Shown here: positions 45,050 to 63,950 of the stretch, piece by piece
Position numbering within the stretch: position 1 is the first letter of the stretch
Layout of the letters: each line of letters begins with the position of its first letter
Assembly (NCBI GenBank): GCA_030272155.1
Contig: CP126201.1
Location: 682,001 to 746,000 of the forward strand
Direction of reading: 5' to 3'
DNA: 64,000 nt
DNA from: Tetradesmus obliquus
Taxonomy: Eukaryota > Chlorophyta > Chlorophyceae > Sphaeropleales > Scenedesmaceae
Made by a program: the position numbers and the translations under genes
Notes under the pieces: model-generated
What the model saw: the letters and a program-made list of their open reading frames with translations, nothing else
Database searches by the model: none
Told to the model about the DNA's origin: nothing

Positions 45050-47337
45050 CTACTGGTCTCCAGACAGTTTGTCGATCAGGGGCTTGAGGGTCATGCTGTA
45101 GGCCTGCCCTGCTGTGCTCTTCATGCGGTCCAGGTTGCGCTGCGCTGTGGTGGTGAACCTGCAGCAGCAGCAGCAGCAGCAGCAAAGCCAGGGCAGACGT
45201 GTTTGCAGCCTTCAAACACCCCCACAATGCAAGCACCCTTGCAGGAACTTGCCAAGCTGTCTGCTGCAACAACAGTTGTGTTCGCGCCAACACAGCACAT
45301 GGCAGGTTTCAGGTGGCGGCAGTGCTGCAGTTGCAGATCTGCTGCTGCTGCTGCTAGCTGCTGCTCTGCTATTCACCCACCTCACAAAGCCTTTGACGAT
45401 GGGGCTGGTCTCTCCACCTGCACACATGCACAAAATGCACATGGTATCAGCAAACATGGTGGCCAGCGCACACATATGCTATATATGACGACTGCATGCT
45501 ACATGTGTAGCGCAGAGCCCAGACCCGGAGAGGCAGCAACAGGAGCCCGACAACAGCACATCAACAGCCAGACCAGCAGACGCCGCATGACAACAGTGCA
45601 CAGCTATGCTGCCCTTTGCAATGCAGCAGATGATGCAGCAGCAACCAACTGCAACCTTTCTGGCAAGAACACTGCTGAGCTGCACCTCTCCCTGTCCCTC
45701 TATCGCTGCATGCACCAGATGAAGCAGCAGCATCTCACCAAACATGCTGCTCAGCGATCAGCCAGACACAGCAGGAGAGCATCACACAACCTTGCTGAGC
45801 TGTACAGCGCAGCAGCTGCAGCACAAACTCACCAAACATGCTGCTCAGCACAGCTGACAGCTGCTCTGGCTGCTGCCCGGCTGGTGTGCCTGGGGCGGCT
45901 GCATGAGCATATGGAAAGAGGGTGCAGCGCAGTTCCAACAGGGACGTGAGGTCACTTGGCCACGATTTGTGAATGAAAAGTAAGAACAACCAAGTCAAGG
46001 CAGTGCTGCTGAAGCCGAGGTACAACAGCCTGGGAGACCAGTCCAGCCCACACATGCACAACAGCTATGCAAAACAACACAGGACAGCCAGCTGCATGCT
46101 GCACAGACCTCAGACAATGATGTGCACCTGCTGCATGGCTGCTGCAGATGACAGTCACTGGCAGTTATGGAGATGCTGCTGCTCCCGCTGCCGCTGCCAC
46201 TGCTGCAGCCACAGCTGAGATGGCTGAACTGCAGGAACGCTGAACCATGCGCACCTGTTGCTGCTGCAGCTGCTTCTGCGGTGGAGCCCAGAATCACCTG
46301 CACATACGCATCGACAGCGTGCCCGCGGCGGTCAGCAGTGCTGCTGCTGTGCAAAGTAGTGAGGAGTGAGCAAGAAACATGTGCTAAGCAAAGTAGTGAG
46401 GAGTGAGCATGAAACATGTGCTAAACATACTGCTGACACAACACCGTGTGCCCCTGTAGCAGAGATGTCTACGCGGAAGCCGCTTTGCCTAAGTGCACCC
46501 ATCTGCACATCTGCAGAGGATCAACAAGGAGTTCTGCATTGGTTTGCATTGTTTTGCACCTGCCTGCTGGCGTGACATCATAATGCATTAATGTTCAACG
46601 CTGCGCTTGAAGTGAGCATGCTGCAAGTGACTTCCCAGCACAGCCGCTTGTTGCATCCTTGTAGGAAACACACTAACCCTTTGCATTGCAGCAACATGCA
46701 CATGCTGCAGAGCCCCTGCCTCACCTCTAGGCCTTCACAGTAGGGCAGTATCCTGGCCTTTGCCGCATCAGGCGACCCTGAGCTGCTGCTGTTGGCGTTG
46801 CTGTTCTGCGCTGTGCTGTATAGCGAGTGGCCCACACATGTGAACTGCACAGCAGAAGTGGCAACAGCATGGTGAGGGCCAAGCAGAGTGAGAGGCAAGC
46901 AAGCTGAAGAGATGGCTTGAAGTGCAGCAAGGCCCACTGCCTTACAAACGTGTGAGGTTCCCAACATGTGTGCAGAGATGCTGGCAGCTGGTGCAGTGGC
47001 TGTGTGTCCTGCAAGCAATCAGTGGCCAGCAGCAAACCGCCACTGTGCTGCCCCTGCTGTGTCACAGCTCACTTTGAAGTCTGTGGCGCCGCTCAGCTGC
47101 CTGAAGTTGTCCTCCACCTGCACCGGCTCCGAAGGCGTATGAAGGACGCCAAAGCAAAACTGCAGCGCAGCGCATGGTGTTGAGCGAGACGTTCAGGCCT
47201 ACTACCAAGGCCGGGCACGAGACAGCATGCTACGGCAAGCTGCTGCTCACAGGTTGCTTGCCCTGAGCCTCACGGGCCTGGCTGTAGTACAGCATGCCCA
47301 GGCAGCAGCGCTGGTCCTTCTGTTGCGAAGTGCCCAT
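45050..47337 (-). CDS. 207-residue protein of unknown function, eight small exons (gene I)
   Basis: Minus-strand exons 47251-47337 (MGTSQQKDQRCCLGMLYYSQ), 47073-47159 (FCFGVLHTPSEPVQVEDNF), 46725-46844 (FTCVGHSLYSTAQ.., ILPYCEGLE), 46255-46297, 46109-46127 (19 nt), 45833-45954 (LTSLLELRCTLFPYA, LSAVLSSMF), 45381-45417 (GETSPIVKGFVR) and 45050-45158 (FTTTAQRNLDRMKSTAGQAY, ends KLSGDQ). Phases 0, 0, 0, 1, 2, 1, 2 close exactly, which strongly supports a real gene although every exon is short. I do not recognise the family. There is no signal peptide or membrane segment, so it is probably soluble and intracellular. The 19-nt exon is the least certain piece. Copies of exon ends at 45735-45770 and 44965-45040 also mark this as a gene of the same style as its neighbours. 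Confidence 0.65.
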
Positions 47338-47722
47338 TCTCGGTGCTGTGCTGACTCTGAGGTGTTTCACGACCAGCGCGAGCGATCCTGCGAGTGTGGT
47401 ATGTAATGTATCGACGATCGTTGCCCGCATGCAACGAAACGAGAGTCTGCATGCCTATCTTTTGAGCTGTCACAACCACCAAAAGCCCTGCTTACGACTC
47501 CTCACCGAGGTGTGACTGCGAACCGTAGCCACACCATTTCTTCTATGAATAAACACTCTCGGCGTCTGCTCTTTTGCCGCATGCTGAACAAAAACCCTAC
47601 TGGTGGTGCTGCACCAGCTACTGCTGCTGGCTTGGTTGCCGTACCTATGCTTGCACTTCTGCAACAATACATGAGTGGATTACCAAAACCATAGCTTTTC
47701 ATCAAATTTAGATACACTCACC
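47338..47722. promoter_or_regulatory. Shared divergent promoter region of genes I (-) and J (+)
   Basis: Only 385 bases separate the two start codons. The region must hold both promoters and 5' UTRs. I see no clear TATA box. Confidence 0.5.
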
Positions 47723-47983
47723 ATGGCTGCTTTGCAGCCGAACCAGCAGCCAGTGCTGCAGCAGCACCAGCCTGCTGCCCAGCTGCCTGCCTCAGCTGAT
47801 GCTTGGGGCTCAGACACAGATGAAGATGACTCTGATGTACACCCTATAACAACCTGGCATCAGCGGGAGCAGCAGCAGCAGCAGCAGTGGCACAACAGCC
47901 ATCACAAGCAGCACCAGCAACGCGTGGCGCGCTTGCTGGCACAGCTGCCTGTCCGTCGACAGCATCATCAACATCATCATCGT

Positions 47984-48029
<46 letters not shown>

Positions 48030-49284
48030 TTGCCCTACTGCAGGCGCTGTGCCTAGGCGTGCTGGGGCCACATTTGAGCCAGCTGGCGCAGCAGCTGGGC
48101 GGCCAGCCTGGCAGCCTGTACTGGCTGCCGGCTGAGATGAAGGCGGCACTGGCGGCAGTGGCCAGGTGAGGGCAATTATTCACTAAACTTATTTATTAGT
48201 TGTTGATGGTTTTGCATGTGGGGAGCTTCGTGATAGGCATGTTTTGCTGTGGCAGAGGTGGCCAGACGCAGTGAAGACATCACCTTCAGCTGCATGGTAG
48301 TGGCAGCTGGGAAAAGGCTGGGATGTTACTTTTATGACGCTCTGAATCTGCTGTTGGCGGCCAGCCTGGCAGCCTGTACTGGCTGCCGGCTGAGATGAAG
48401 GCAGCATTGGCGGCAGTGGCCAGGTGGGGGCGGGACAGATGTCTGCAGTGTTGCATCTGATTTCTATGTTGATTTGAAACTTTCTCAAGAGGTGCAGGGG
48501 TGTGGCAGAGGAGTCAGGCTGTCCAGGGGAGCATTGAAGGCTCCAGCAGCAGCTGCATTGCAGGAACTCTGCATGCAAAGCAACTTGCATGCCGGCTCAA
48601 CTGCTGCATGTTGGCACATCTTTCGGTGTGAGGTGGTAGCTGTAACTCACTGCTCCTGCTGCTGCTGATGCTGATGCTGATGCTGATGCAGGCGGCGTGG
48701 CGAGCTGACGTCGCAGGTTCTGGCAGTGCTTGCAGATGCTGAGTGGAGCCAGCTTGACCTGGCAGGCTGCAGCCAGCTGAATGGCGCACAGCTGCTGGCA
48801 TTGGCACCACTGATGCCCAACATACGCACACTGGATGTCACAGGTTGGTCATGGCGAGCACTAGTGAGGCAGCTAAGAGTATATGCAGGGCTCTTGCTGT
48901 TCTGTGACAGGGCTGGCAGCAGCACCTGTAGCTGTACTGGTTGCACGGTGCCAGAGCCCGTCGTGCTATAGCAGACCCGCTTGCTCCATGTACTGTTAGT
49001 GCTGCCAGCTGAATGGTTCACAGCTGCTGGCACTGGCATCACTAATGCCTAACATACGCACATGTCACAGGTTGGTGCAGCACTTGCGCTGTGGGCTGTG
49101 TGCAGCAGTGCCGAGGCAGCTAAGGGCTGCTGCGGCACACGCCAGGCCAGGAGCGTATAGGTTTGTCCTTTTTACATGCAGTTCTGTCATTGGGCTGGCT
49201 ACATACATGCTCAGGTAGTACTGCGGGGCTGCAGTGTACATTTTGATGCCGCCACAGACCCACTCGCTACCCCTCTTGTTGCAC

Positions 49285-49328
<44 letters not shown>

Positions 49329-49882
49329 ATCAGGCTGTGACCAGCTGCCAGCTGCTGGCTGGCGGCGGCTGGCTGGCGCATGGCCTCTTTTATAATATCT
49401 GCTTGCCGCCGCTGCTGCTGCTGCTGCTGCTGCTGCTGCAGGCTTTGACCAGCTGTCAGCTGGTGGCTGGCGGCGGCTGGCCCGCGCATGGCCGCGCCTC
49501 ACCATCCTGCTGAGGAATCCTTCTGGCTGCTGCTGCTGCTGCTGCTGCTGCTCGTCCAGGGTTTGACCAGCTGTCAGCTGCTGGCTGGCGGCGGCTGGCG
49601 CATGCATGGCCACGCCTCACCATCCTGCGCCTGGGCGGCAGCGACGCTGCCAATGCTGCAGCGTTGAAGGCCTTGCCACACATACTGCCGGGCTTAGAAC
49701 AGCCAGCAGCAGCATCGGCAGCAGCAGATGAAGCATTACGAAGAGGAGAAGCATTATGCAGCAGCAGCGATGCGTCAGCAGCTGTCAGCTGTTGTCATAG
49801 CTGGGAGGAGGCAGATGACAGTGACAGTGCTGATGTGGTGCAGTACAACAGCAAAGGCTGCTGCCACTGCACAGCCAGCGAC

Positions 49883-49913
<31 letters not shown>

Positions 49914-50937
49914 CGCGCGTATGCAGCTGCTGCAGCAGCACTGCAAGCTTGCAGCAGTCAACCACAACAGCCGCATGTACAGCCTCATGCAGCAGCAGCA
50001 GCAGCAGCCGCAGCAGCAATGACTGCAGGCTGCAGCAGCTGCGTGTGCTGGTGTGGCCGGATGCTCCACTGGAAGCACTGCAGCTGGTACAGCAGCGCTG
50101 CCCTAGGGTTTTGGTGAACCCTGTGCTGCTGCCTGATGCTGCTACTGGACAGCTGCCCCCTGCTGAAGTGGATGCTGTCGTGGCCCTAGATGAGCCGCTG
50201 ATGCAGGTAGTAGGCCCGCCCGCAAGCTGGCAGGTGGGTGCTGTTATGTTGCGTTTTGATGCCTTGATGTGCGGAAATCTGCAATGCCTGTGCCTTGTGA
50301 AGCAGGCAGTGGATGCTGCTATTGCTCTGGATGCGCCACTGGTGCAGCTGGTAGGGCGCACAGGTTGGCAGGTGGGTGCTATTTGGGTTGTGATGTTTGG
50401 CGTGGGATGTTCTGCCAGGCCAGTGTCTTGGTGTCTGGGCAGGATGTTGACAGAGAGTTTTCATATAGCATGTAAGCATGTAGGTATCTGAGCACGTTCG
50501 ATCAAAATGCGCGCTGAAATCAGTCATATAATCGGGATGTGTTCTGTCAGGTGTGTGATTAAGCTGCATGCACACGACATCCTCGCATTACAGCACACGC
50601 ACCAGCTGGCTGTGTTGCCTGCTGCTTGCAGGTCAAGCCAGAGCCACAAGCCGGCAGCAGCAGCAGCGTAACACAAGGTCTACTGGCTCCTGGTCAGCAC
50701 AACCACCACTTCCAGCAGCAGCAGCAGCCGCAGCGGCGCCAGCGGCGCAAGGAAGTCGCAAGTAGCAGCATGCAAGGCTGTACTACTGCTGCAACTGATG
50801 GACCTGTGGGCTCTGAAGAAGAGGCAGCGGATGACAGTGCTGAGTCACCGACAGCTGGCAGCCTGGTTGGCAGCAGGCAGCAGCTGCGAGCAAGCCACGT
50901 GCTGAGGGCACTGGATGCCTGGCTCGATGAAGTGTGA
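47723..50937 (+). CDS. Leucine-rich-repeat-like (F-box/LRR type) protein (gene J)
   Basis: Exons 47723-48165, 48692-48843, 49560-50233 and 50632-50937 join in phases 2, 1 and 0 to 524 residues. The start ATG sits in ACCATGG-type context. An acidic, Gln/His-rich N-terminus (SDTDEDDSD, poly-His, poly-Gln) precedes ALCLGVLGPHLSQLAQQLG. Then come LRR-like segments: VLAVLADAEWSQLDLAGCSQ, LLALAPLMPNIRTLDVTG, RRLAHAWPRLTILRLGG, LKALPHILPGLEQ and, after a Ser/Cys-rich insert, LRVLVWPDAPLEALQLVQQ. The L..LDLAGC and L..LDVTG pattern fits cysteine-containing LRRs of FBXL proteins, but I see no clear F-box. The C-terminus is SHVLRALDAWLDEV. Introns carry copies at 48355-48430, 49005-49078, 49325-49500 and 50300-50378. 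Confidence 0.7.
49325..49620 (+). repeat. Three copies of the gene J exon 3 start
   Basis: The codons for FDQLSA.GWRRLA occur near 49329, 49441 and 49561, about 115 bp apart, each preceded by a CTG run. Only the third copy is in phase and continues. Confidence 0.88.
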
Positions 50938-51175
50938 TGACGCAGCGGATGGTGCTGAGTCACCAACTGCAGGCAGCCTGGTGGGCAGCAGGCGGGAGCT
51001 GCGCGCCAGCCATGTGCTGAGGGCGCCGGATGCTTGGGTGGACGAAGTGTGATGACGCAGCGGGTGGTGCTGAGTCACCAACTGCAGGCAGCCTGGTGGG
51101 CAGCAGGCGGGAGCTGCGCGCCAGCCATGCGCTGAGGGCACTAGACGCTTGGCTGGATGAAGTGTGAAGTGTGAA
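50820..51175 (+). repeat. Three tandem 119-bp copies of the end of gene J including its stop codon
   Basis: The last ~119 coding bases plus TGA (50820-50940) are repeated at 50941-51056 and 51060-51175 with high identity. All three retain the codons for SHVLRA..AW.DEV and the stop. Confidence 0.92.
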
Positions 51176-52135
51176 GCTTGGCTGAGTGGCTGTTGATGCT
51201 TGCTGTGTCACTCTGGGAGGCGCCGGGCATCTGCTTATCAAATGCAGCCTGCTGATCTTCACAGAGGCGTCTCTGTACTTCTTTCATCGACATGCCTTGT
51301 GCATGCACAACCGCCTTTCCTGGTGCTGATGTGATGTGAACTTGTTTGGGCATGCAATGCATGGTTTAGACCAACTGCAATAGTTGCTTGCATGATGCTG
51401 GCATTGCAGATGGCTGTGACATCAGTGGCTGTGTATGTTCGCTGCCGTGTGGGCAGCTATCACAGTAGACGTTCTGCAGTCACCCACTGCACTGTCCCAA
51501 CTGACAAAAGTACCCCACAGAATAGGATGCACGTCACTTACATCGCTGCGCAGATATAGACATACAGCACGGCAAATCACTTACTTTTGATTGGCATCTG
51601 TGCCATCTGCGCCTGACCGCCCATTTGCACAGCTGAGCGGAGCAGGACCCAGCGCTGGTCTGTGTTAGACGATCCAGGAATGCTAGGCAAGAAGAATGCG
51701 TTCAATTTGCGCACTTCAACAGCTGACCGAGTTGTTGCATTATATTTTGTGCTGCTGGCCCCGTGCTACTGGCTAGTTGCCATGGTAGCTGCAGCAGTCC
51801 CAGCACTGCCGTGCAGCAGGAGCAGCAGCACCCTAGCCACGCCCACACATGTACTGGTGAGCAGCAGCTGCAACACATGCAAAGATAAGGAGCATATGAA
51901 GTACTCTCGTGCCAGCTGATTAGAGTCACTGCAGCTGTTGACACGGATTATGGGGCGAGGTGGTTGTGTGCTGGCCGCGGTTTAGCAAACCTGAAGTCAA
52001 AGCATTCCTCGTGCACCCATGCTGGCTTCCACGCTGCTGAATCTTCAATTTACACGTGTAAAGAGCAGCGGAGTGAGGGTGCAGCAGGTCATCTGCTGGG
52101 TTACTCGACTCGCCAGTCTATCCAGATCCTGCACC
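50938..52135. other. Intergenic region between gene J and ATP2
   Basis: Starts with the two 3' copies of the gene J exon. The rest (51180-52135) is the likely ATP2 promoter and 5' UTR. No TATA box or other gene is evident. Confidence 0.45.
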
Positions 52136-59494
<7,359 letters not shown>

Positions 59495-62400
59495 ACCCTC
59501 AACCCCAGCGGCTGACGGCTTAGGGTTCAGGCTCTAGGGCTTTAGGGTGCAGGCTTGGAATCTCCGTGCGGAGGCACTGCCGCTGCAGCTGCAGCAGCAG
59601 TACTTCCTATGGAGTGAAAAGCAGGAACAGGGTGTGCGCGGCAGCAGCAGCAGCAAGGGTGTTGCAGCTGAGCTGTGTGTCTGTGCTGGCTTCAGGGCCG
59701 CAGTGCTGCTGCTGCTGCTCAGCTTATTTGGACCGTGTGTTTGGTGCATCGGGAGCTGTGCAGGCGTGCCTGCAGCTGCCGCTGCTTGTCACAGGACGCG
59801 CATCACAGCTGTGCAGGGGTTGTGTAGTAGTGTAGAGCAGTTGCATGCTCACCCCTTGCGCAGCGCGTGTGCTGCAGTGAGGCTGACAGCAGCCGTAGCA
59901 CCGGCAGCGGCAAGCATGTCACGTGCTGCCTTAGCAGCAGCTTCATGGGTGATGTGCCGCACGCACAGGTTTCATGAGTGCACTGCGTACATGCTTTGTG
60001 TATGCTACGGAGCAAGTGCTGCATGCTGTTGGAAGAGTGCATCAGCACTGTGTGACTTGTGCTGTATGGGGTGGGTAGGTGCAGATTGGGTGGGTTGGAG
60101 ATGGCCTTGGGTGGTCCGGCACTCGTTGGGTGGTTTGCTGTGTTTGTTGCACAGCAGATGTGCTTGTAGGTGCCTTGTCTGCAGCGTGCATCCTCTGCGC
60201 TGCTGGAAAGCAGCAGCAGTGTCTGCGGTGCTGCCTGCAGTCGAGGTGCTTGCAGCTTGCTGTGTTGGCGCACAACAGGCCCCTTTGTTTAACAACATGA
60301 TTCGCTGAGTTGATGGTCTCTTTGTGTGGCGCTATGCCAGGTGTCTGGTAAAGACTTTTAATGCTACCCGTGTGCGGAGCAGAAACCTGATGGATTGAAA
60401 TGTCGCAGAACCGCCTAGCGTGCGGGTGCAATGACCACACCGTCACTTCGAATATGACTAACAGTTCAAATTTCTTAGGTCAGCCTCGATCCCTGTTGTC
60501 ATTTGCCACCCAAATGTGCACTTTTCAGCAAACCTCAAAAGCAGAAACAGCTCTCATGTATCTCCAGAGTTGTGCCATGAGGGATGTCCAAAGTTTTGCG
60601 CTTTGCTACAAGCCCTTTGTGCGTCCTTGCAATGAAAAGCAATCAGTTGTGCCACTTGAAAAAATGCTTACAAAGCCTCAACACAACCTGCCCAACAACA
60701 AGTAAAAAGACGCAGCATGTAGCGTGGAATCCTGTCATCAATTTCAAATAACTCATAGGCGACAGCAGTCGGCAGGTGCCACCGTGGCAGCAGTGCTGCT
60801 GCCAGCCACTGTAGTAAGCCGTGTGCTGCCAGTTGCATGGTTTGATCAGATTCAGTTTGCATCATCCTCTGTGCACAAGCAAGAGAACATGCTACGCGAA
60901 ATCCAGCGACAATTACCACCTTGCGGCGGAGACGTCAATCAAGTATGCATCGTAATACAAACCAGACAGGCGTGTGCGTTTAGAGGTGGCACCTACAGTG
61001 GCAAGACAACCATGAGACATGTGCTGCCAACAAAACGCCAGCTACTCCATCATGCTTATGATAAGCAAGTGACATGCTACCTTGGGGCAAACACGCCAAG
61101 CAAGCATGCAAGGTAACATGGACCAGGCAGGTGTATGCCTTCAGGGGTAGCAGACGGCCATGAGGCACAAGCATGCTGCTGAACATGCGCTGCCAACATG
61201 CCAACGAATCGCCATCATGCGCATGCTGCGGGTATCCGATACCGTGGGGCCCACCAAACTGTGTGACGTTCACATGCTGTGATTCAATGCATTGCTGTTA
61301 CGTGAGGCCTAGCCGCCAGATGAGCCGCTGGCATCAGCCTGGAACACTGCAATCAGTGAATCAACAGCACTGGACCGTCAACAACAGGTCAACGTCGGCT
61401 GTGCATGCACCACATGGAAAGACACAAAAATAAGCAAAAACAGGCATGTAGGCAAACATACAATTCAACACGCCATGGTACAGTCACACACCAACGGTTG
61501 CCGGTCAAAACGTGTTCAAGTGCTGCAATCAAACGCATGAGCATAGTGCGCCAAGCATACAAGAATGTGCCCGCCGCCTTTGCTTACTAAGTCACTAAAT
61601 CCAGCCTACGGTAAGCTGATAGTGCTAAACAATCAATGCAAGCTGTACATGCACAGCTGTTGAATGTGCAAACATCCAACAGTCGAGCCAATGTGTCAAT
61701 GCCACAGTCCTGCTGTCCATGCTGCCGAACTTATCTACAGCCAAACAGACGCAGCCTGCATCCGCCCAAGCCCAAACGCACGGCACTGTGCTCTCTGTCT
61801 ACTAATTATCTTATAAGAGAGGCCATGCTGTGACACACCTCTCGTCACCATAAAGCTAACCAAGCAAGCAAACAGCAAACAGCAAAGCACGTACAAGCTG
61901 CTTCAGAATACACACTGTACGCGATCGTGCAACATTGCCCTGCAACAAGCTCCTGACAAGCTCACATTCTTCTTTTCTCTGCCCGAAACTCTGAGCAGAA
62001 CTACTCAGCAACATGGTTCTTCCCGACTCAGACTGACGCTTGTGTACCACCACACCTAGTACAAGCACTTGAAGCAGCTGCTGCTGTGGCAGTGAAGGCT
62101 GCGGCGCATGTGGCTGCCCAGAAAGCCGATACAGCGCACTCACAAGCACAATGCATACTGCACAGCTCCTGCTTTGCAGTGCAGCTCAAACACTTGTCCA
62201 GAAAAGCCCAGCTGCTCGCAACTCAACATATCGCAAGCAGCATACAGATTGCATCCATCACTGAGCTGAGCAAGAAGCCCTCTCAGCCTAGTACACGTGC
62301 TGCTGCTGCTGCTGCGCCTCTGCAGCCGCCAGCATATCAAGCAGCGCCTGCAGCACCTGTGCCATACTAGGCCTGTCGCTCACACGTCTCGCCCAGCAGA

Positions 62401-62531
62401 CCTCAGCCAGCACGATGTAACCAGGGGGCAGCGCGCCATGGCCCGGCCAAGGTGTGACTCTCGCATGACCACCTTGTGGATGATCTCGCCGTAGTGCAGC
62501 ACAAGTGCCACTATCAGCTGCCGCAAAGCCC
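59495..62531. other. Gene-poor convergent region between ATP2 and the kinase gene
   Basis: 3' flanks of ATP2 (+) and of the kinase gene (-). Long open frames at 59547-60308 and elsewhere have no recognisable domains. A copy of the kinase terminal exon lies at 62300-62480. Nothing else can be named. Confidence 0.45.
62300..62480 (-). repeat. 3' copy of the kinase terminal exon
   Basis: About 180 bases repeat the exon 62560-62760 (codons around GYI.LAE.CWARR..DRPSMAQVLQ.LLDMLAAAEAQ) some 240 bp downstream on the minus strand, with frame-preserving stretches. Confidence 0.88.
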
Positions 62532-63074
62532 TTAATACCGCGCGTGCTGCTGCTGCTGCTGCTGCTGTGCCTCTGCAGCAGCCAGCATGTCCACGAGCTG
62601 CTGCAGCACCTGTGCCATGCTGGGCCTGTCCCCCACTCGCCTCGCCCAGCATGCCTCAGCCAGCGCGATGTAGCCGGGCGGCAGCGCGTCATGGCCCGGC
62701 CAGGGGCTGGGGCGCAGGTCCTGCGTGACCACCTTGTGGATGATCTCGCCGTGGTGCAGCCCGGCAAACGGCAGCTGGCGGGACACCAGCTCCCACACTG
62801 CAGGCGGGGGGAGAAGAGCAGTAGCAGCAGCAAGTGCGTAGGCAGCTGGCACACAAGTGGAAAAGGCATGAAGGTCGCAATTTATCGCACACAACAGCCC
62901 AGCCGCCACTCTCACATGATGCCGGAGGAGTACACGTCAGCAGCGGGCGCATACACGACAGCAGCAGACACAACCCATTGCACAACAGTACACACGACAC
63001 AGCCCCAGCCACTCACGCATGATCCCGAAGGAGTACACGTCAGCAGCCGGTGTCAACTTGCCAGCCACCAGCAG
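62532..63074 (-). CDS. C-terminal part of a TKL-like Ser/Thr/Tyr protein kinase; 5' end outside window
   Basis: Two exons, 63017-63074 and 62532-62797, join in phase 1. They encode LTPAADVYSFGIML-WEL (kinase subdomain IX with the invariant Asp), PFAGLHHGEI (X) and LAEACWARRVGDRPSMAQVL (XI with the invariant Arg), and end in a Gln-rich tail (HARY, stop). The DVYSFGI and DRPS forms are typical of tyrosine-kinase-like kinases, which are very numerous in chlorophycean genomes. The ATP-binding and catalytic loops must lie to the right of 63075, partly outside the window. I could not place the next upstream exon. A decayed copy of the subdomain IX exon lies in the intron at 62895-62965. Confidence 0.85.
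62895..62965 (-). repeat. Copy of the kinase subdomain IX exon
   Basis: Repeats the codons for PAADVYSFGIM with one change (Ser for Phe) and a donor-like GTGAGAG, about 115 bp into the intron. Confidence 0.85.
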
Positions 63075-63089
63075 CTGCGGCGGCAGCAG

Positions 63090-63245
63090 CGGCAGCGCAG
63101 GGCAGCAGCAGGCAGTGCAGTGCAGGGCAGCAGCAGGCAGTGCAGTGCAGGGCAGCAGCAGGCAGTGCAGTGCAGGGCAGCAGCAGGCAGTGCAGCGCAG
63201 GGCAGCGCAGGGCAGGGCAGCCCAGCGCAGCGCAGGGCAGGGCAG
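63090..63245. repeat. ~25-bp tandem repeat (GGCAGCAGCAGGCAGTGCAG type)
   Basis: Five or more units, then a degenerate GGGCAGCGCA array, immediately upstream of the kinase exon on the minus strand, so intronic. Confidence 0.85.
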
Positions 63246-63564
63246 GCAGCTTCAGTCAGCAGCAAGGCAGCAGCAATAGGTTAATGCATCAGAAACATGA
63301 CAACAGACAGCTGGGCTGCTTATGCAAGCTATCAATCTCGGTGTTTTGTAGATCACACAGGCCTTGCCTGGTCCTAGCAGGCAGGCACAGCATATACTGG
63401 TACTAGCTGGTGAAAGTTACCAGAGAAACACGCGGACAGAGACTAACAGTTCTCAAGTTACCAAAGTAGGGCCACAGGCCCACCCACTGGTTGTGCCCCT
63501 AGCCGTACTTTGGTAACTTAATTACTTGAAAACAAAGCAGCAGCACCGGGCCTTACATGATGCT

Positions 63565-63950
63565 GTGTGCTGTGTCTGCCTGCTGGTTCCATGGCATGGG
63601 CTATTGACAAGCTCGTGCTACATGAGATTACCACAAGGCCATCATCAGCCGACAGACACCACACTGCCAGGCGGGCGCTCCCTAGCCGCAACTGTTTTGT
63701 GCCATCCAAGCTATCAATGCAGCGCCATCGCGTTGACAGCTGTATGCTGTGCCTGCCTGCTGGCCCCGTGGCATCGGCTGATGAGGCACTCGTGATACAA
63801 GAGAGCACAACACGACATTCATCAGCCGACAGACACCACGTGGTGTGTATGCACACTGCCAGGCGGGTGCTCCCTAGCCGCAACTGTGCTGTGCTATTCA
63901 AGCTATCGATGCAGCGGCATCATGTTATAACACTGTTAACAGCAGTAGGC
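63565..63950. repeat. Tandem duplication of ~180-190 bp
   Basis: Two copies share long matches such as CATCAGCCGACAGACACCAC and CTCCCTAGCCGCAACTGT. A third partial copy begins near 63945 at the window edge. Confidence 0.85.

Noticed and set aside
59547-60308. 253-residue plus-strand open frame after ATP2
   Set aside because: It overlaps the ATP2 3' flank, is Cys/Ala/Val-rich without motifs, and has no splice or homology support.
62300-62480. A second kinase gene downstream of the first
   Set aside because: Only the terminal exon is repeated, with frame damage and no other kinase parts. It fits the 3' echo pattern of the neighbouring gene.
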